DNA of 64,000 nt from Furcasterigmium furcatum (Eukaryota > Ascomycota > Sordariomycetes > Glomerellales > Plectosphaerellaceae): assembly GCA_001599815.1 (NCBI GenBank), contig BCIA01000004.1, positions 2,425,051 to 2,489,050 on the forward strand, in the 5' to 3' direction. The notes under the pieces were generated by a model. The model had not been told where the DNA came from, did no database searches, and saw only the letters and a program-made list of their open reading frames with translations. Shown here in pieces: positions 31,141 through 42,421 of this stretch; the first letter of the stretch is position 1; the number at the start of each line of letters is the position of its first letter. The translations under genes were made by a program, and so were the position numbers.

Positions 31141-32965
31141 ATGGGCTATCGCGGCAAGCCAAGTGCTTCTTGCGAACGCTGCCGGTCTCGCCGCCTGAAG
31201 GTAAGTAGGTGACGACATAAGTCTGGGGCGAGATGCCAGTTGGCGTCACATCACGATCGTCGATCAATACTGATCAATTTCTCGACTAGTGTAACTACGC
31301 GAGACCTTCGTGCGCTTCATGCATTCGAGCAGGTGTCGTCTGCACAGGATACCGGGATCAGTCGGACTCTGGCTTCCTGGATCAAAGTGAGGAGATCGCC
31401 CGCAACTATCACCGACGCGCCAACAAGAGGCGCCCCGCAACGAGCCCGCCCGCTCCAGCAGAAGATCTCGCGGATGCCTCCGTAACCCCCACAACCTTGA
31501 CGGCCAGTAGTCCTTCGCGGACTCTTCCTGCACCCGTGCAAGACGTCGCACGGTGCTACCTCTTCGCAAACTACATGTCCGGGGGTCCTCGAACCCGTCA
31601 CATGGCGTATCTGGTGCCCCTCATGAAGGACGTACGGAACAGCGCTCTTGACGCCGCGGTAAGCGCTGTCGCGCTGGCAGCTTTCTCTAACATGCATGCC
31701 TCCCCCAAGACCATGACGAAGGCACGTGTCGAGTACTCTACAGCCCTGTCCGAGACAAATCAGGCTCTCAGGGATCCAGTTTTGTGCAAGACGGACGATG
31801 TGCTCGCAGCGGTACTAATGCTGGGCATGTTCGAGGTAAGTCAACGCGTAGAGAAAGATCCTGTTCTGGGACTAATTGACGTAGCTTATAACCTGCATCG
31901 ATACATCATTCATTGATCGTTGGGCGAACCATCTTGATGGAGCCACGAAGTTGCTAGAGGTTCGAGGCCCAGAGCAACTTGGTAGCCCCCAGGGGCTGGC
32001 GATGTTTACACAGCTACGAGCCCAGATCGTAAGTTGGCGGATCACTGCTCTGTGTCTCCCCTATCACTGAATGTGCCACCATCGTAGTATTGAACTCTTA
32101 TGGACGATATATTAATATGACCATATAGAGCATTAGCAAAATCTATCAAGAGAAGCGCGGCGCACCAATACTCGTCTCGCTATCCGAACAAATCGCACAA
32201 TACCGACCACCAACAGATCGTATAGTCGATCAATTCGGCTTGATCGTGATCAAAATCGCCGACTTTTTCGCCGACGTGAAAGAAGACTTTTTCATCGAGC
32301 CCTTCGAGATCATTCGGTCCGCCTTGAAACTGGATGCAGAACTTGCGTCTCTTCTCCTCACAACCCCTTCTTCCTGGAACTACAGGGTCGTGCATATTCC
32401 TACATTGCACGGCGTGCCCGTGATTCCGCAAATTTGGGGCACTGCGTACCACGTGTACGACAGTACTGCGGCTAGTTCCATGTGGAACAACTACCGCTGC
32501 GCCCGGATCGTCCTCCACGAGCTGATAATGAGCATTTTGGCGGATATTAACATGTCAACAGAGGAGGCATTCGGGCTTCCGCAGCGGCTGAGTCTGGAGA
32601 CGCAGTGCCGCCAGACAACAGCGCAGTTGGTCGACGACATATGCGCCAGCGTGCCCTATTGCCTTGGCTCGGAAATAGAAACGGACCTCGAGTCTGCGGT
32701 TCCTGGGTCAGGGTCTGCGGGCTTCACATTGCCTGGGTCAGGAGGTCTTACTCTGATATGGCCATTGCTCGTTGCTGCGAACTCTGGGGTCGTTTCCGAG
32801 GATCATCGCACCTGGATCGGAGGTTGCCTGGACAAAATTGGACATTCTACGGGTATCAACCAGGCGCTGGCAGCATCAAGGTTGCTCCGGGACCGGATGG
32901 TGACGCGGGCGTGGCTCTCCCCGGAGTACGAGTTTTCCACGACGCCGGCATATGAAAGCCCTTAG
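31141..32965 (+). CDS. Zn(II)2Cys6 transcription factor
   Basis: Exons are 31141-31200, 31290-31835, 31885-32028 and 32129-32965, all in phase 0 and giving 528 residues. The N-terminal zinc cluster has Cys at 11, 14, 21, 28, 31 and 38. The first intron falls exactly before the third Cys, a position common in this family. A Pro/Ala/Thr-rich linker follows, then the fungal-specific TF domain 2-like helical region (ARCYLFANYMSG, AAVLMLGMFEITCIDTSFID, HLDGATKLLEVRGPEQL). The sequence GPEQLGSPQGLAMFTQLRAQ is typical of that subfamily. It likely controls nearby genes, possibly the divergent cyanamide hydratase. Confidence 0.9.
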
Positions 32966-33730
32966 CATTGCGCCTGGTATGTGTTCAAATAGTCCAGAAG
33001 CAAAGTAAACATCCTTCTTCCACTATGACATCAATAAGTACTGTCTAAATGCTCATGGCCGTCACGTAACCCACTGGGGTCAGCATGGAAAGAAGAATCG
33101 CAGAAAGCTTGTTTCCGCAATGATCCCGGGATTGTTTATATCCGGTCTCAACGGTGACAATCTGCATACAAATGCTACTATCAACGCTAGGAGATGCCGC
33201 ACCGAAGTACATACTATTGTGGGAATAGCGCTACTCCTAGGATCCCTAGTACAGTCACGGGCCATCGTGCTCCAAATGAACAGCAAGTCGAGCGATCCGT
33301 AGCAAGAATGATCCAAGCGCATCAATATCATAACGGGTGAACTGAGACAACTCCAACGGCACGCCAGCCGAAAACACAGCTTGCCTTTGCTGTATGACGC
33401 GCACGACACCTGTTGTTTGCGTAGTCAGCGTCTAGCTCTGCCACATGTGCCATTGTTCACCGTAGAGCATACCTTTCTGGGCCATGCGTGACAGTGAAAT
33501 GTATTCCGGGCATTCCCTAGGTTGCCTTTCTCCCTTCATGTAAGGGCTGAGCGTCCGATGAGAGGTATGTGTTGTACTCAGAGTTTAAAAGTCCGCCCAT
33601 GGCCGTTTCATTTTCACACTGGAGGTGTATCACAGCAAGGTCTCCTTTTCGAAAGCACCCCAAGTTCACCGGCAACTACCAGTTCAACCAACTTGATAAA
33701 TTCAAGTCCAGAGAAATCCTATTGATCATC
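32966..33730. other. Gene-free spacer
   Basis: No gene or repeat recognised between the regulator and the membrane protein. Confidence 0.5.
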
Positions 33731-34573
33731 ATGGCTTTGGGTCCTCCAGGTTATGTCTCTATTGTTGAGATCATAGTGTATCTCCCAGCCTTCATCGCAG
33801 GTGTCGTTGTCACCTCTCGTCACGGCGTACACCGGGCCTCGGGTTGGATTTACACCCTCATCCTCTGCGCCGTTCGCATAGCTGGTGCCGTGTGCCAGCT
33901 TCTGACATATCACGACACATCTGAAGGCCTGCTGAAGGCGACACTGATCATCGACTCGATCGGCATATCACCCCTTCTCCTCGCCACTCTGGGAATCCTC
34001 TCACGCTTGTAAGTCTACTCTGCAATGTTTTTATGCAGGCCTAACGCATACTGCAGCGTTGATTGGATCAATTCTCGTGGGAAAAAGGTTTTCAGCATGA
34101 AGCAGTTCCGTTTGGTCCAGCTTCTCATCACTCTTGGCTTGATTCTGAGCATCGTCGGTGGAACAAGCGGCTCGACAAGTGATGGCAAAGTCACGGTCTC
34201 TACCGAGGCCAAAGCGGGCATCATCCTTTACATCGTGGCTTTTGCCGGGATCACCTTCATACTGGTGGTTTCATCCGGCTACAGAACCGCCGTGCCCATC
34301 CAAGAACGCCGCAGCCCTGTTGCAGTGGCTGTGACTTGGCCGTTCATTCTTGTGCGTCTTGCATATTCTGTGCTGGCGACGTTCTTGAACGATCATGCAT
34401 TTTCGGTTGTCGGTGGGAACGTCGGGGTACGCGTTGGTATGGCTGTTGTCGAGGAATGGGTGGTGGTTATTGCCTACCTGGCTCTGGGATTCAGTCTTCA
34501 AAAGCTGCAGCCCGAACAGCAAGGAGAGCTTGCCAGCCGACAATGGAAAGAGAGACGACAAGGCCGCCGCTGA
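33731..34573 (+). CDS. Seven-helix membrane protein, DUF7702-like
   Basis: Exons are 33731-34008 and 34057-34573. The 48-nt intron carries a CCTAACGC branch site, and the product is 264 residues. Seven hydrophobic helices are evident: VEIIVYLPAFIAGVVV, WIYTLILCAVRIAGAVCQLL, IIDSIGISPLLLATLGIL, LVQLLITLGLILSIVGG, AGIILYIVAFAGITFILVV, VAVTWPFILVRLAYSVLATF and EEWVVVIAYLALGFSL. The Arg after helix 1 (SRHG), GWIYTLILCAVRI and the late WPFILVRLAYSVL match the fungal family annotated as DUF7702, of unknown function and predicted in plasma or vacuolar membrane. The start ATG is directly followed by a helix, with no signal peptide. Confidence 0.85.
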
Positions 34574-35144
34574 GCTGTGTTACTCCTTGTCAAGAGATGT
34601 CCCCATCCGATTCCGCCAACCACCACCAACGGCCAAGACCGGAGAGCCTAGAGACAATGCCAGCACCAGACCGAACCGCCAACCAGCCCCCTAAGCCGCC
34701 ACAACCCCCTGCAATGTCAGACTTGGTGTGCGAGTTTGCAATACCTTCATAGAAGAGACTTGTTATCTTACGTCATGTATCAATTTTATCTCTCGACTAG
34801 AGAACTGGTCCACATCATTCCTTCTTGCTAAGTGACTACGTTAGAGTGTTGTCTCCGCCGGGGTAAAAGGTTATGTTCGTCAGTCAACTGTAGATGGATA
34901 CACATCCTGGCTCCCAGAGGAAGCATCACCAATGCTGTAGTGTAGTGATATAACCTTACGATATTAACACTAGACACCCCTTCCTCTGCCTCATTACCCT
35001 CTCCTCCCACTTCTTCCTCGCCTCTACCTCCTCGACACCCTTCCTCTCCAGCGCGACTTTAGCTTCGACGTCTGCCTTGAACTTTTCCTTGAACTTCCGG
35101 CGCGCAGCTCTGTGGCATCGTTCGTCTCGGCTCCTAGGGCAGAC
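34574..35144. other. Gene-free spacer
   Basis: No gene recognised. It lies between the 3' ends of two convergent genes. Confidence 0.5.
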
Positions 35145-36238
35145 TTAGGCGCCGGTGTGGATCCCCGGTCCGACGTAGTGCCAGGCAACCCAGCCCTGGT
35201 TTCTGCAGTCGTTGGAGCCCCGTGCACAGTAGAAGAGGGCCTCTCTGTCGTTGGTTAGGGGAGAACGCTGCTCTCCCGCGGGCCACCACGAATCCCAGGC
35301 AGAGCAACTGTTACTCTCTCCGTTCTCAATTCTATAGCCCTGGTATCTGCCCATGTGTCTCACGCAGATCCTTTCACCAGGATTCCCCGAGCAAGTCATT
35401 GAGTAATCATAGGTCCGAGTCCGGGAAACACTGAAGTCACCGTTAACCCAACTGTAACTTGCCCCAATACTAGCGGAGAGGGAGACAGAGTAGGACTGTC
35501 CCACAGTGGTACTGCAGGTCGTACCGCTGAAACAGCCGATGGTCGGCTAACCCATGCAAGAAGCGTCAGCACATGATGCGGATGAGGAACAGATCCATGT
35601 CAGGATCAGAAATTGCTACTTACGGTGAGTTGCTGGTGTCGTCGGTACCTCTTAGGCTGCCTGTCCTGGGCAACACGGGTTCTGTGCCATACAATGCAGG
35701 GCTGCCGTTTAGATAGACCGGTCGAAGACGGAGAGGCGGGGTCGGGGCTCGTGTCGGTGCTCTCATCCTGAGGCCAGTCCTCTTCGACGATGTCGTCCTC
35801 GTCGGGATGAAACGGAATAGGCACGACCCCCGGGCTTTTCGCGGACGGGAAGCAGTTGTTGATGTAATCCATCGCCGATGAAACGGGCAGGTCGTCGTGA
35901 TCCTGCAGAGGGATATTGCACCTGACTTCGGCAAAGCTCGGGCTCCAGTAGCCGCTACAAATGCTGTCATCGGCAAGGTCGTGGGTTTGGGTCTTGCCGG
36001 AAATGGTCACGACCATGGTACCCCTGGCCTCGGCGTCGGCGTTGACCTCAAAAGCTGAGCTGCCAATAGTAAGCTCCTTACTGCACGCCGAAGAAATGAC
36101 GGATCCGTTGAAGCTGGCGCTCGTCATCTCCTCACCCGTTGCAAGAAGCGTAGCCCATTGAACAAGCAAAGTCTCGGCCACGGCAACGTTTAACGAGGCC
36201 GCAGAGGCCAGAGCCGAGAGGATGAGACTGCCTCTCAT
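35145..36238 (-). CDS. Secreted protein with Kex2-type site, unknown function
   Basis: Exons are 36238-35624 and 35546-35145, giving 338 residues. MRGSLILSALASAASLNVAVA is a signal peptide; a longer in-frame start upstream was set aside because it would bury it. An acidic linker (DEDDIVEEDWPQDEST) leads to a dibasic site in LSKRQPC, where a pro-region could be removed. The C-terminal domain holds alternating Ser/Tyr strands (GQSYSVSLSASIGASYSWVN) and eight or so Cys (TCSG, ERICVRH, NSCSAW, FYCARG, NDCRN), which suggests a disulfide-stabilised beta-rich extracellular domain. No family is recognised. Cell-surface, adhesive or antagonistic roles are all possible. Confidence 0.72.
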
Positions 36239-38519
36239 GTCGATTTTGTTTGTGATGGTTTGAAAAGAATCTGGCTCAGCTGGCAATGAGACAGGTGAAA
36301 GACACCTTGACTGTGAGCGATATGGGGCAGGAATAAGTAGGCTTGAGGAGAGCTCCGGGCTGGCCTTTTATACAACGATGCTCTGCGGCCACCCATGGGA
36401 TGGGTCACGTCCATCTCGTGGCCGACCAACGGTCATTCACATTATCAAATGGGAACTATGAGGGGTTGGATACTTGATCTCCCCGAACTGCCTACCTACT
36501 TAGGTCGAAATTGCGGCGGCTGTGCCGCTTGCGCCGCCGTGATGCAGTTCGAGGAGGTTCTCGGCCTCGGGGCAATAGGCCAATAGTTGCATGTCGCTGA
36601 CGGGGGCCCTTGTAATGGTGCAAGCGTGAGCTTGGCGAAGGATTTATGAAGAGACGGCATTCAGAACTGCAGATACAAGTATTCGCCAACGACCACCCCT
36701 TATCTCGGCTAAACAATTCCCGCAATGTGGCCCGTACTTGGCGGTATGAGCTTTCGGACATGTTGGTATATTCAAGTGTGGGGGGGCAGGTCAATGTGCT
36801 GTGTGGGTGACAAGGACGGTACTTACAGTGTTGGTGGCTGGCTGTCCGGGGCTGTGATAACGGCGAGGTGGTCCAGGTCTTCCGCCCAGACCTGACCCGT
36901 TAACCATCCCCGCCAAGGGGGCTACAAGTAGTCGTGAGTCGTTATTTTGGCTCCATACTGCGCCGCTCCTGGCACGGTACCTTCCAGGTTCAACAGAACA
37001 ACGGCTTGGGTTCTTTTCGGACCCTGGTTCTCTCGTCTGGACTGGCTTTTCATCCTCCGGGCTGTCGTCGTCTCCGTTGCCCGTCTCGTTCCCCTCGACC
37101 ACCCGCCTTGCCCTTCACGCGATCACCTGGCATGGCTGCCAGCAGTTAGACCACACCCCTAATCCATGCCGCCCGTGAACAGCACAGTTGAGAGACCCTC
37201 ATGCATCTGGTCGATTTACATAATGTATCCCGGTTGAACCCCGCGGTGGATCATCAGGTCTTTGCGTCGAGTGAGGAGGCGTGGGGGGCTTAGAGGCGGC
37301 TCGAAGTTCAGGAAAACGTGTCCAAGGTTCTACCAGCTGCTGAAGCGCATCATCGGGACATCCTCGAAAGACCAGGGGCCTCCGCGCTATCTTCGAGGCC
37401 GGGAGAGAAGCATCGACCCGATGAGCTTACAGGGTTAACTAAGATGGATGGTATTTCCAACAGTATATTACGGAGTCACATCATCAGGAGGAACAGTGAC
37501 GGGGAGGAAGGGGCCGTCAATATACGACGAAAGAGAACATGGTGGAGACGCCACAGCTGGCCGCTAAGATCGCACACGGGGTCTCGCTGGCAGTATACGT
37601 CGTACATAGAACTACGCCTTTGGACGGATCGCTTTTAGCAAATCCTCTGGTCATGCTTGATTTATAGAGTCGAGCGGCTTGTCCGCTAGTTCTCACAGCT
37701 TTGCTAGCCCAGGAGGCTCGAGTCATCGGCAGCATCTCTCATTTCCTGCTGCGTAAGACACCGGAACACAGGGTTAGAGACAGTTCCAACGGCACGGAGG
37801 AGAACAAGCTCTTTCCTTCGAGTCCGAAGCAAGACAGTCTCGAGTCGGAATGCACAGGGTCGGCTCTCAGCCCCGAGGTTTCCGCGGCGCTCGCTTGCCC
37901 AGCAGTGAAAGACATTGGGCGCTGAAGGAAAACTTGGGTGAGACGGTCCCCGCGGCCCAGCCACGAATAGTTTTCATACCCTCTTGGCAATGCGATAAGA
38001 CTGGTTATCTCTGGGAACTCCCCTGTCTCGCCGCTACCAACACTGCACGAACGAGGCACAGCAGAGGCAAAGAAGAGGCACAGAAGAGGCACAAGCACTC
38101 GGTACTATTACACCGCCCATCTTTGAGCGATATTACGACGAGAATGCCTGTATGAATCCATCCTGTGGAGCAACCCGTGCTCTGATTGACCGCTTTACGC
38201 TCTTCAAGGTTGTTTCCTTGGCTCCCCTGTTCCTGCAGCCACCTGAACACTCAAGCATGGGTAGTGCACGTGTTCCTCGTTGGTCCGTCGCAGGCCAGCA
38301 TCACTGGTATGTTCGGCCGTGGTCCAGATTCTCTCGGCAACTCCGTGCGATCCTTGCATTCAGAAGTCCCCCCGCAATACATGATCTTGCCTAGTGTGGA
38401 AGGAGTATTGGCGATAACGAGAAGTATAAGAGTATGGAAGGCCGCTCCCATGCACCATCGTACGAACAACTCAGAACTTGCCATCACAGTTACTAAAAGA
38501 CCCACGACATCTATCGAAA
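36239..38519. other. Long gene-free stretch
   Basis: About 2.3 kb without a convincing gene. Frames at 36791-37102 and 37704-37964 (both minus) lack domains and splice context. A short imperfect AAGAGGCACA repeat lies at about 38060-38097. The right end forms the upstream region of the small secreted protein. Confidence 0.45.
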
Positions 38520-39093
38520 ATGCACTTACCTACCCTTTTGGGAGCTTTTGCTCTCGCAGTTTCTTCCGTTTCTGCGTTCCCGGCCGAGTTCAACATTACC
38601 GAAGCCTCGCCTCAGCGCATTGCCGTGAGGAGTCTGTGAGTGATATGTCATGCTCGGAGTTAGTCATTCAGTACTAGACACTAAGTGATTCTCTCCATAG
38701 GGCGGAAATCGATGATGTTCTCGCTAAGCGACAGAGCGGTGGCGATTGGTGTGCTAGTTCGTGAACCCCATTTCTCAACGTCGTGCTCTAGACTCTGGTG
38801 CTGACTTGTCGTCGATAGTCTTCCACCGTGGAAAGGGGTGCACTGGCGCGCTCGCCGATGTCTGGTGTGGCACGGGCCCCTCCAAGTGCGTTGTGCTGCC
38901 GCACGGATCAGGGGGCAAGATACAGTCGGTGCAGTGGCTGCCACGAAGCGGAAGCAACAGTCTCCGGGTTGCGACCAACGAGAACTGCCGGGCTTGCTGT
39001 ACTAACAGCTGGGGCCCGAGCACTACCGGTTGCCGTAGTCTCACTGCGAATGTGAGCCTTTCAGGCCTCGCGTCGTTCCAGGTATTCAGATAA
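38520..39093 (+). CDS. Cysteine-rich small secreted protein (effector-like)
   Basis: Exons are 38520-38635, 38701-38756 and 38819-39093, giving 148 residues. The whole gene is too broken by introns to show as one frame. Residues 1-18 (MHLPTLLGAFALAVSSVS) form a signal peptide. A short pro-region ends at AKRQSGGDWC, a Kex2-type site. The mature domain of about 90 residues has eight Cys (DWC, KGC, VWC, SKC, ENC, RACC, TGC), the usual number for four disulfides. The second donor (GTTCGT) is weak but is the only one that keeps frame. The stop codon touches a RIP-like AT-rich block. Family unknown; an apoplastic effector or antimicrobial peptide is the natural guess. Confidence 0.68.
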
Positions 39094-40135
39094 ACGGCGC
39101 TTAAGCGTTATTCCGGGGGGTAATAAGGCTTCTTTCTATAGGTAATTTCTAAAAAGCTTATATAAGGGTATAGGCCTTTTAAGTCTTATTTCCGCGAGGC
39201 GTATCTTTTAGTATCCTATCCCCCGGTTACACTAAGGTTTATAAGTAAAGCTAACTAAATAAAGCGGCCTAGTCCTTAATAACCTTACTTTTATAAGTTA
39301 AGCTATCTATTAGATAGGGTTATTATAAGGAGCGGAATATTATAATCTATATATCTCTACTAATAAAGATATAAGGTATTAAGGTAGGTTTATATTATTA
39401 GTAAGTTAGGTAGGCTTATTTAGTACTTATTATCATAATTAAATCGTTTCTTTATAAGAGTTTATAAAGGAGCTTTCCCTATTTAAGGTAATATCTAATA
39501 AATACTTAAGTTAATCGCTAAAGTATTTAGGTATAGTTTATAGGCCCTAGGACGTCTATCCTAGTATACCCATTTCCTTTAGTTAGATTACCTTCCTTAG
39601 TAATCTATTATAGAGTATAGAGCGTTAAAATCTATAAGCCACTTAGCTTATAGCTTACTATAAGCTAAGCTCTATCCCCAGTTAGGTAACTAATTATACA
39701 ACCACCCGTTCCTTATTAATCCTATATCTATTATATATCGGCGTGGGAGCTTAACCCTACCTTAGTCCCTATAGTTCTAGGCGTTATAATAGCTCCTCTA
39801 GTAAGAGGTTAGAGTTATTATAATAAGGGAGTAAGTAATAAGACGACTTATAAAAGGAGAGTATAAAATCTCGCTCTTCTAAAGAGCTTTTGATAAGGAG
39901 GCTATAAGGGGTTTACTTCTTTTACGCGGGGACACCTAAAGCAAATAAGTATATAATACTTAGTTATATAGCGTAAGCGGATAAAACGCGACTTAGTATA
40001 ATTACGCGAGGTCGAAAAATATAGGGGTACCTCTAAAAGTTAAAGCGGGTAGAGAGATTTACCTGCTACTTTAAGTACTTCCTGCCGCAGGAGCTTAATT
40101 TAAAAGTCGAGAAGTCTAAAGAAGAAAAAAAAAAG
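39094..40135. repeat. RIP-like AT-rich degenerate repeat block
   Basis: About 1 kb almost free of CA and TG dinucleotides, dominated by TA, TTA, TAG and CTA words, with no open frame of any length. The switch on both sides is abrupt: the left edge is at the stop of the secreted protein and the right edge at an A-run near 40127-40134. This is the expected result of heavy repeat-induced point mutation of a transposon copy. The element type is no longer readable. Confidence 0.75.
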
Positions 40136-40618
40136 GCCAAGCATCCTGCCTTGTGAATATCGGAATGATGAGCTTTTGCCCCTCTTGGAGAGAGACACTA
40201 GTTTATCGTTTGTCGGCATGATTCTGGCCGAATTGTTCACGGATCCCGGCTACGTGCTGATGCGTCGTAAGCGATGCGACTGGTATGGAAATGAAATATC
40301 TTGCCGATTGGCCGCCAGCGAAGACTCAGCGCCCGCGGGAGGGCGGCGCTTACGATTCGCGTCCTTTTTCCGGGCAGGCCGTGAACCTTTCCTTTCTTGG
40401 CAGGCATTTCGGGTCTTGTCTCTAAGCTAATTCCAGCCAGGCTTGGGGATCGGAACCAACGAAGTAGCCTTGCAACTGGAGTTGGAGAAACATCGAGCAG
40501 TCACCTACGCGGACTGTCGGCCGCGGCCAAGCAGAGGGGATGATATAAGAAAGGATATTCCGCTTGGAAATATGCCCTTTGATTCATCATCATAAAATCA
40601 TTTGTTACATTACGCATT
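40136..40618. other. Gene-free spacer
   Basis: Ordinary-composition DNA between the RIP block and the next gene. No gene recognised. Confidence 0.5.
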
Positions 40619-42063
40619 ATGGGTTTACTGAGAGACACGATCCGGTCCGCTGTGGGAGCCAACCAAGTCAATAATGGCTTTGACGGACCTACTCTGCCCT
40701 TCTCCGGCAAGAAGAGAAGTAACAGCTACTACGGCGGCGATAGCGACTTCACTCGCACTCGTACAACTTCCCGTTATGTTTCGGACCAGCAGCAGCAAGA
40801 CGCAGCTGGATACCAACCCGCCTATTCAGTCAGTCGCCCAAGTTCGGGCCGTTTCCGACCAAGGGCCTCCGAACATCTTGACTACGATCAAGACTACTCC
40901 AGGAGCTGCCCCATCTATCCTCAAAATGGTGCTTCATACGACTTTGGTTCAACTCGAATTTCAAGCAACGACCATGCGCCAGTGCAATTCTCCTCACTGG
41001 ACCAGATGATCCATGCCGAAACCTATCGGTCACCATCAGCCTTGCCCAATAGCGGTCACGTAGCATCATACGGCAACCAGTATGATCACACTGGTGGCCG
41101 TCTGTACGACGATGACACGTTGGTGCCGCGATCACTTGCCATGGATGTCAGAGGTCCACCCTCTCCAAGCAGACAAGCCTACTTCCGTCCGTTGGTTCTG
41201 CCGCAGGTTGCTTACGGAGCTGGACACCCTTTTCTTCGCGGTTACAGTGATGAGCTCGCGCGTTATGGCATCAGCGAGGCGGACTTCGTCGCAATACTCG
41301 ATTCTATCAATGTTGCCATGGTGCCGAATCCAGAGAACCAAATCTTTCAGAAGGGGGCGAACATAGCCGGATTCTTCCTGTAAGTGCCGTCCCACTCCCC
41401 TCAAGTGTCACAAGGAAGAAACTGACTTCGAATCCTCAGGCCGGGCGCTGCTTCCATAGGTCTTACTGTTGGGCAGATCGGTGCCGGACTTGGTACGGCA
41501 TATGGCCAGGCATCCTCAATTTCTAGGCTGTTAGCAAGCGCCAACACGGCGGTCTTCTTGCAGAGGGGGCTTGAGATATGGCAAGCTGGGCTCCCCATGC
41601 TAATTGCGAGGGCTGCTTGCTGACTCCATGAATGTAGCATCTGCACGGCCAAGGATGTTGATGCCGAGGTTGGATTCGCTCCGAAATCAACCGACTCAGG
41701 AACGGCGCATTTCACGTCCCCTGAGCAAAGAATAGGGGCCTATGGGGATTTCGTCGCCCCCCTTTCACATCTGCTGCCGCCCCTAGATCAGACAGGCCGC
41801 ACCGACCCTCTTGCGACCTTCGCCCGAGGACTCACGGATCGAACCACGCAAAAGACGTTGACCAAAGCGCAGAAGGATGCGGCCAAAGGAAAATATAAAA
41901 GTTTCGACGCACTGGAGAGTGGTCTGAAATGGGTGAGTCGGGGGACGTTCTGTTACCATCACTACGTCCGTGCTAACAACTGCATCAGATTATGGTCAGA
42001 CAAGCTACTCCTGATGCTGTGGCACGCTTGGAACAAATCGATCGTACCACCTTACGTGGGTGA
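40619..42063 (+). CDS. Fungal protein with low-complexity N-terminus, unknown function
   Basis: Exons are 40619-41379, 41440-41580, 41638-41932 and 41989-42063, giving 423 residues. The first 180 residues are rich in Ser, Tyr, Gln, Arg and Gly and look disordered. The second half is a folded segment starting at LARYGISEADFVAILDSINVAM, with NIAGFFLPGAASIGLTVGQIGAGLGTAYGQ-type glycine/alanine helix, ANTAVFLQRGLEI and a polar C-terminal helix (TLTKAQKDAAKGKYKSFDAL). This arrangement occurs in a widespread fungal family without a known role. The second intron (41581-41637) has a GC donor (GCAAGC) with a good GCTGACTC branch site. With it, all phases match. Confidence 0.75.
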
Positions 42064-42421
42064 CATGCCAATCGATGTTGAGCAGACGAACCATCGTACT
42101 TACCGAGGACGGTTGGCCACAGTATAGCTCAGAGAGTTACACGAACACTATCAAATCAATGCGGATTACGGCCAGGCCAGCTAAGATGACCCATGTTCTC
42201 ACAGAAAGTCTCCAAGGCGACCTTGGGCCTAGAGACAGAATATGCAGACGGTATCACAAGAGGCGTTTGCTACTCGGATGTATCTTGCAGTCAAATCCGA
42301 ACGCACTTGACGCGCCGGAGAGCTTTGAATTATATGCACACAGAATACAGACAGGCCGAACTTCGTGACGCACTAGAGATTACAGAATCCAGTACACAGA
42401 GTCACAGACACACAGCGTTCC
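42064..42421. other. Convergent intergenic spacer
   Basis: Lies between two convergent genes. No gene recognised. Confidence 0.5.

Noticed and set aside
38060..38097. Short AAGAGGCACA repeat, considered as CRISPR-like or microsatellite
   Set aside because: Only about three imperfect 10-bp units without spacers, in a eukaryotic genome.
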